Assembly: GCA_031284475.1 (NCBI GenBank)
Contig: JAISZV010000208.1
Coordinates: 1 to 16,688 of the forward strand
DNA: 16,688 nt
From: Proteiniphilum sp.
Lineage (GTDB): Bacteria > Bacteroidota > Bacteroidia > Bacteroidales > Dysgonomonadaceae
Reading direction: 5' to 3'
Shown here: in pieces, positions 14,544-16,688 of the stretch
How the letters are laid out: each line of letters opens with the position of its first letter
Position numbering within the stretch: position 1 is the stretch's first letter
Translations under genes and position numbers: made by a program
The notes under the pieces: model-generated
Told to the model about the DNA's origin: nothing
The model's database searches: none
The model's input: the letters and a program-made list of their open reading frames with translations, nothing else

Positions 14544-15275
14544 GTGAAAAAAATTCTCATTATACTGATTGCGGTGGTAGTCATTGGCTACCTGATATTT
14601 TCGGCTTCCTATTTCAGGGGTATGTCGAGGAACAGGATATGCGAGAAATTCAGCGTAGTGATTGCAGACAGTGTGCGCTACCGGTTTGTGTCGGCGCAGG
14701 ATATTGTGAATCTGGTGAAACGGTATGATCTTGATCCTGTCGGCAAAACGTTTGGCGAGATCAATACGCTGGCCATCCGCGATACAATTCTCACGAACAG
14801 GCTGGTAAAGTCGGCAGAGGTATTCACCACGCCGGGGGGCGCCGTACTGGCGAGCGTATATCAGCGGAAACCGGTGTTGAGGGTTATTTCGGATGTAAAA
14901 GGCAATTTTTATGTAGATGATGAATGTCGCATCATGCCCGTATCCGGTACTTTTACCGTCTATGTGCCTGTGGCCACAGGCGTTATAGATGAGGAGTTTG
15001 CCCGGGGACGGTTATACGATTTCGCCCTCTTTCTCCATGCTCATCCCTACTGGGATGCATGGGTAGAACAGATCGTAGTGCGAAAGAACCGGGAGGTAGA
15101 GTTGATTCCGCGGGCCGGCGATTTCAGGATCATTATAGGACGCCTTGACGATTACCAGGCAAAGCTCGACAAATTTGCCCGTTTCGTGGATAAAGGGCTT
15201 AATGTGGTGGGGTGGAACCGCTACTCCGCCATCAATTTAAAATATGACAACCAGGTGGTTTGTACGAAGAAATAA
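14544..15275 (+). CDS. ftsQ: FtsQ, bitopic division protein with POTRA domain
   Basis: The 243-aa protein starts with GTG at 14544. A short Lys-Lys N-terminus precedes a membrane helix at about residues 4-22 (ILIILIAVVVIGYLIFSAS). A POTRA-like module follows at about 35-110, with SVVIADSVRYRFVSAQDIVNLV and ending near the ASVYQRKPVLRV strand. The beta domain extends to the end, including WVEQIVVRKNREVELIPRAGDFRIIIGRLDDYQAKLDKFARF, the most FtsQ-like part. FtsQ joins FtsL and FtsB at the septum. A later ATG at 14622 would remove the membrane helix, so GTG is preferred. E. coli FtsQ is 276 aa. It lies directly upstream of ftsA (5-nt gap) and 23 bp after a good promoter box. Confidence 0.93.
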   Translation: MKKILIILIAVVVIGYLIFSASYFRGMSRNRICEKFSVVIADSVRYRFVSAQDIVNLVKRYDLDPVGKTFGEINTLAIRDTILTNRLVKSAEVFTTPGGAVLASVYQRKPVLRVISDVKGNFYVDDECRIMPVSGTFTVYVPVATGVIDEEFARGRLYDFALFLHAHPYWDAWVEQIVVRKNREVELIPRAGDFRIIIGRLDDYQAKLDKFARFVDKGLNVVGWNRYSAINLKYDNQVVCTKK

Positions 15276-15280
15276 ATAAT

Positions 15281-16618
15281 ATGGCACAATCCGGATTTAT
15301 AGCAGTAATTGATCTCGGCACTTCCAGGATCAAAGGAATTGCCGGCCGCAAAAACGAAAATGGGGTTATCTCCATTCTGGCAAGCAATTCTATCGATTCA
15401 GGGAACTCTATCCGCAGGGGAATGGTTTACAATATCGAGCAGGCGAGGGCGAATGTACACAAATTGGTAGTGACGCTCGAAAATAATTTGGGGCAGAGGA
15501 TCGGGAAAGTCTATGTTTCCTTGTCCGGGCAATCATTGCATACGTTGGAATTTAGCGAAACGCTGCGGATCTCATCGGGAATGGTCACGGAGGAAGATAT
15601 AACCCGGCTACGCAAGTCGGCCGAAGATTTTCAGCCCGAATTGAAACGCTATTACCGGATCGCCGATGTGGAATATTACATCGACGGCAAGCCGGAACCC
15701 AATCCGGTGGGAATAGCGGGTTCCGGGATAGAGGCCCGGTTCAAGCTGATTGTAGGGCGGCCCAATCTGTTGTTAAACATAAAAAAATGTATTGCGGACA
15801 AAACCGGCCTGGAGATTGCGGATTATATCGTGGGGCCAACGGCTTCGGCTGCGATTGCGCTGAGTCATGAGGAGAAAGAGTTGGGTTGCGCCTTTTTGGA
15901 TTTTGGGGCGGGTACTACCACCCTGTCGGTTTACAAAGGAGGAATCCTTCGCCGGATGGTGGTGATCCCGTTCGGCGGAAAGAACCTTACAAAAGATGTT
16001 TGCGCTCTCAACTTTACCGAGAACGATGCGGAACAGCTCAAGATAAAATTCGGAAAGGCGCTTGAAAACCAGGATGTACCGGTATTCTCATCCCCTTTCT
16101 CGTCGAAACCCGACGTAGATCTTACCGAACTGAACAAGGTGATCGCTATGCGGCTGGATGAGATAACGGCCAATATCAAAGAGCAGATCGCCCTGTCGGG
16201 ATATGACGGCCGGTTGGGCGCAGGGCTGGTTATTACGGGCGGCGCATCGCAACTTAAAAACCTTGACCTTTACCTCACGCAAAAGCTGAAAATGCCGGTA
16301 AGGAAAGCGTCCGTAAAAAAAACCGCCGTGAATAATTCTCCCGACCTGGTGCATGATCCCGCATACTTGCAAGCACTTGGAATACTCCTTTTGGGGGAGG
16401 AGAGTTGCGAAATGGTAAAGCCGGAAACTGTAGAAACAGAGGCTGGAGAAGATAGCGGATCAGGCCTTTCCGGTTGGTTTGGCGGGATAGGAAGAGGTTC
16501 AAAGGTAGAGAAGAAGCCGAAATCCCCCCAAAAAGAGAACAAAAGCAAGCCTGAAAAGAAAGAAAGGGGATTATTAGATGTGTTCGGAAATATGTTTTCG
16601 GAAGGAGATGATGAATAA
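15281..16618 (+). CDS. ftsA: FtsA, actin-like membrane tether of the Z-ring
   Basis: The 445-aa product has actin-fold ATPase blocks: AVIDLGTSRIKGIAG (8-22, phosphate 1), FLDFGAGTTTLSVYKGG (205-221, phosphate 2) and LVITGGASQL (316-325, adenosine). The 1C region typical of FtsA lies between, at about 86-160. FtsA links FtsZ to the membrane through a C-terminal amphipathic helix. Here a long charged linker (about 376-428, rich in Lys, Glu, Ser) ends in RGLLDVFGNMFS (429-440), the probable membrane helix; a second hydrophobic patch, SGLSGWFGGIG, lies at about 394-404. A TTG in the same frame at 15260 would overlap ftsQ; the ATG at 15281, giving MAQSGFIAVIDLG, is the natural start. ftsZ begins 13 bp after the stop. 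Confidence 0.97.
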   Translation: MAQSGFIAVIDLGTSRIKGIAGRKNENGVISILASNSIDSGNSIRRGMVYNIEQARANVHKLVVTLENNLGQRIGKVYVSLSGQSLHTLEFSETLRISSGMVTEEDITRLRKSAEDFQPELKRYYRIADVEYYIDGKPEPNPVGIAGSGIEARFKLIVGRPNLLLNIKKCIADKTGLEIADYIVGPTASAAIALSHEEKELGCAFLDFGAGTTTLSVYKGGILRRMVVIPFGGKNLTKDVCALNFTENDAEQLKIKFGKALENQDVPVFSSPFSSKPDVDLTELNKVIAMRLDEITANIKEQIALSGYDGRLGAGLVITGGASQLKNLDLYLTQKLKMPVRKASVKKTAVNNSPDLVHDPAYLQALGILLLGEESCEMVKPETVETEAGEDSGSGLSGWFGGIGRGSKVEKKPKSPQKENKSKPEKKERGLLDVFGNMFSEGDDE

Positions 16619-16631
16619 CACTTTATAGGAG

Positions 16632-16688
16632 ATGGACGACGAATTATTGGATTTTCAGATAGAGAGCCATACCAATGCCATTATCAAG
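16632..16688 (+). CDS. ftsZ: FtsZ, N-terminal 19 codons only
   Basis: The reading frame from ATG at 16632 runs to the window edge and encodes MDDELLDFQIESHTNAIIK. The short acidic N-terminus ending in IIK resembles the start of Bacteroidales FtsZ, where the GTPase core (VIGVGGGG) follows at once. The conserved core lies outside the window, so the identification rests mainly on position directly after ftsA. The AGGAG at 16627-16631 touches the ATG and is too close to act as a normal Shine-Dalgarno. Confidence 0.85.
   Translation, partial: MDDELLDFQIESHTNAIIK

Noticed and set aside
15260..15280. TTG at 15260 as the ftsA start
   Set aside because: It would overlap the ftsQ stop and add seven residues not typical of FtsA; the ATG at 15281 gives the standard N-terminus.

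Overview
The window is a segment of a Bacteroidota chromosome, most likely order Bacteroidales. The main evidence is a nearly complete dcw (division and cell wall) cluster of Bacteroidales type: an FtsL-like protein, an FtsI with a C-terminal PASTA domain, a MraY enlarged by an extracytoplasmic insertion, and no murF, ddl or murB between the usual genes. Supporting evidence is a divergent pair matching the glycine-lipid acyltransferases GlsA and GlsB known from Bacteroides, and promoter-like boxes of the Bacteroides TAnnTTTG type. The genus cannot be fixed from sequence alone.

Layout. Positions 1-1644 (minus strand) hold glsA followed by a 3'-truncated glsB. Positions 1645-1911 are an AT-rich divergent control region: it has an identical TATTTTTG box on each strand and, before mraZ, three TGG-type boxes spaced exactly 10 bp apart that look like a MraZ operator. 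From 1915 to the right edge every gene is on the plus strand: mraZ, rsmH, ftsL, ftsI, murE, mraY, murD, ftsW, murG, murC, ftsQ, ftsA and the first 19 codons of ftsZ. Together they encode the cytoplasmic steps of muropeptide synthesis (MurC, D, E), the two lipid-linked steps (MraY, MurG), the septal polymerase and transpeptidase (FtsW, FtsI), the bitopic scaffold (FtsL, FtsQ) and the Z-ring layer (FtsA, FtsZ).

The coding part is ordinary for the phylum; the gaps are the notable part. The cluster falls into tight modules (mraZ-rsmH; ftsL-ftsI; murE; mraY; murD; ftsW-murG-murC with two ATGA overlaps; ftsQ-ftsA-ftsZ). Most module boundaries contain short-period repeats. Octamer arrays of ATCAnnAn type precede ftsL and ftsW, and both stop exactly 3 bp before the start codon; a shorter relative precedes mraY. 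A heptamer array lies before mraY and a degenerate AATAATGTG array before murE. A 23-bp repeat with internal dyads, ending in a conserved GCGTAACATGAGT box, lies between murD and ftsW and recurs in opposite orientation between murC and ftsQ. Three of its units keep their pairing through paired base changes. This repeat system is the best candidate here for something undescribed.
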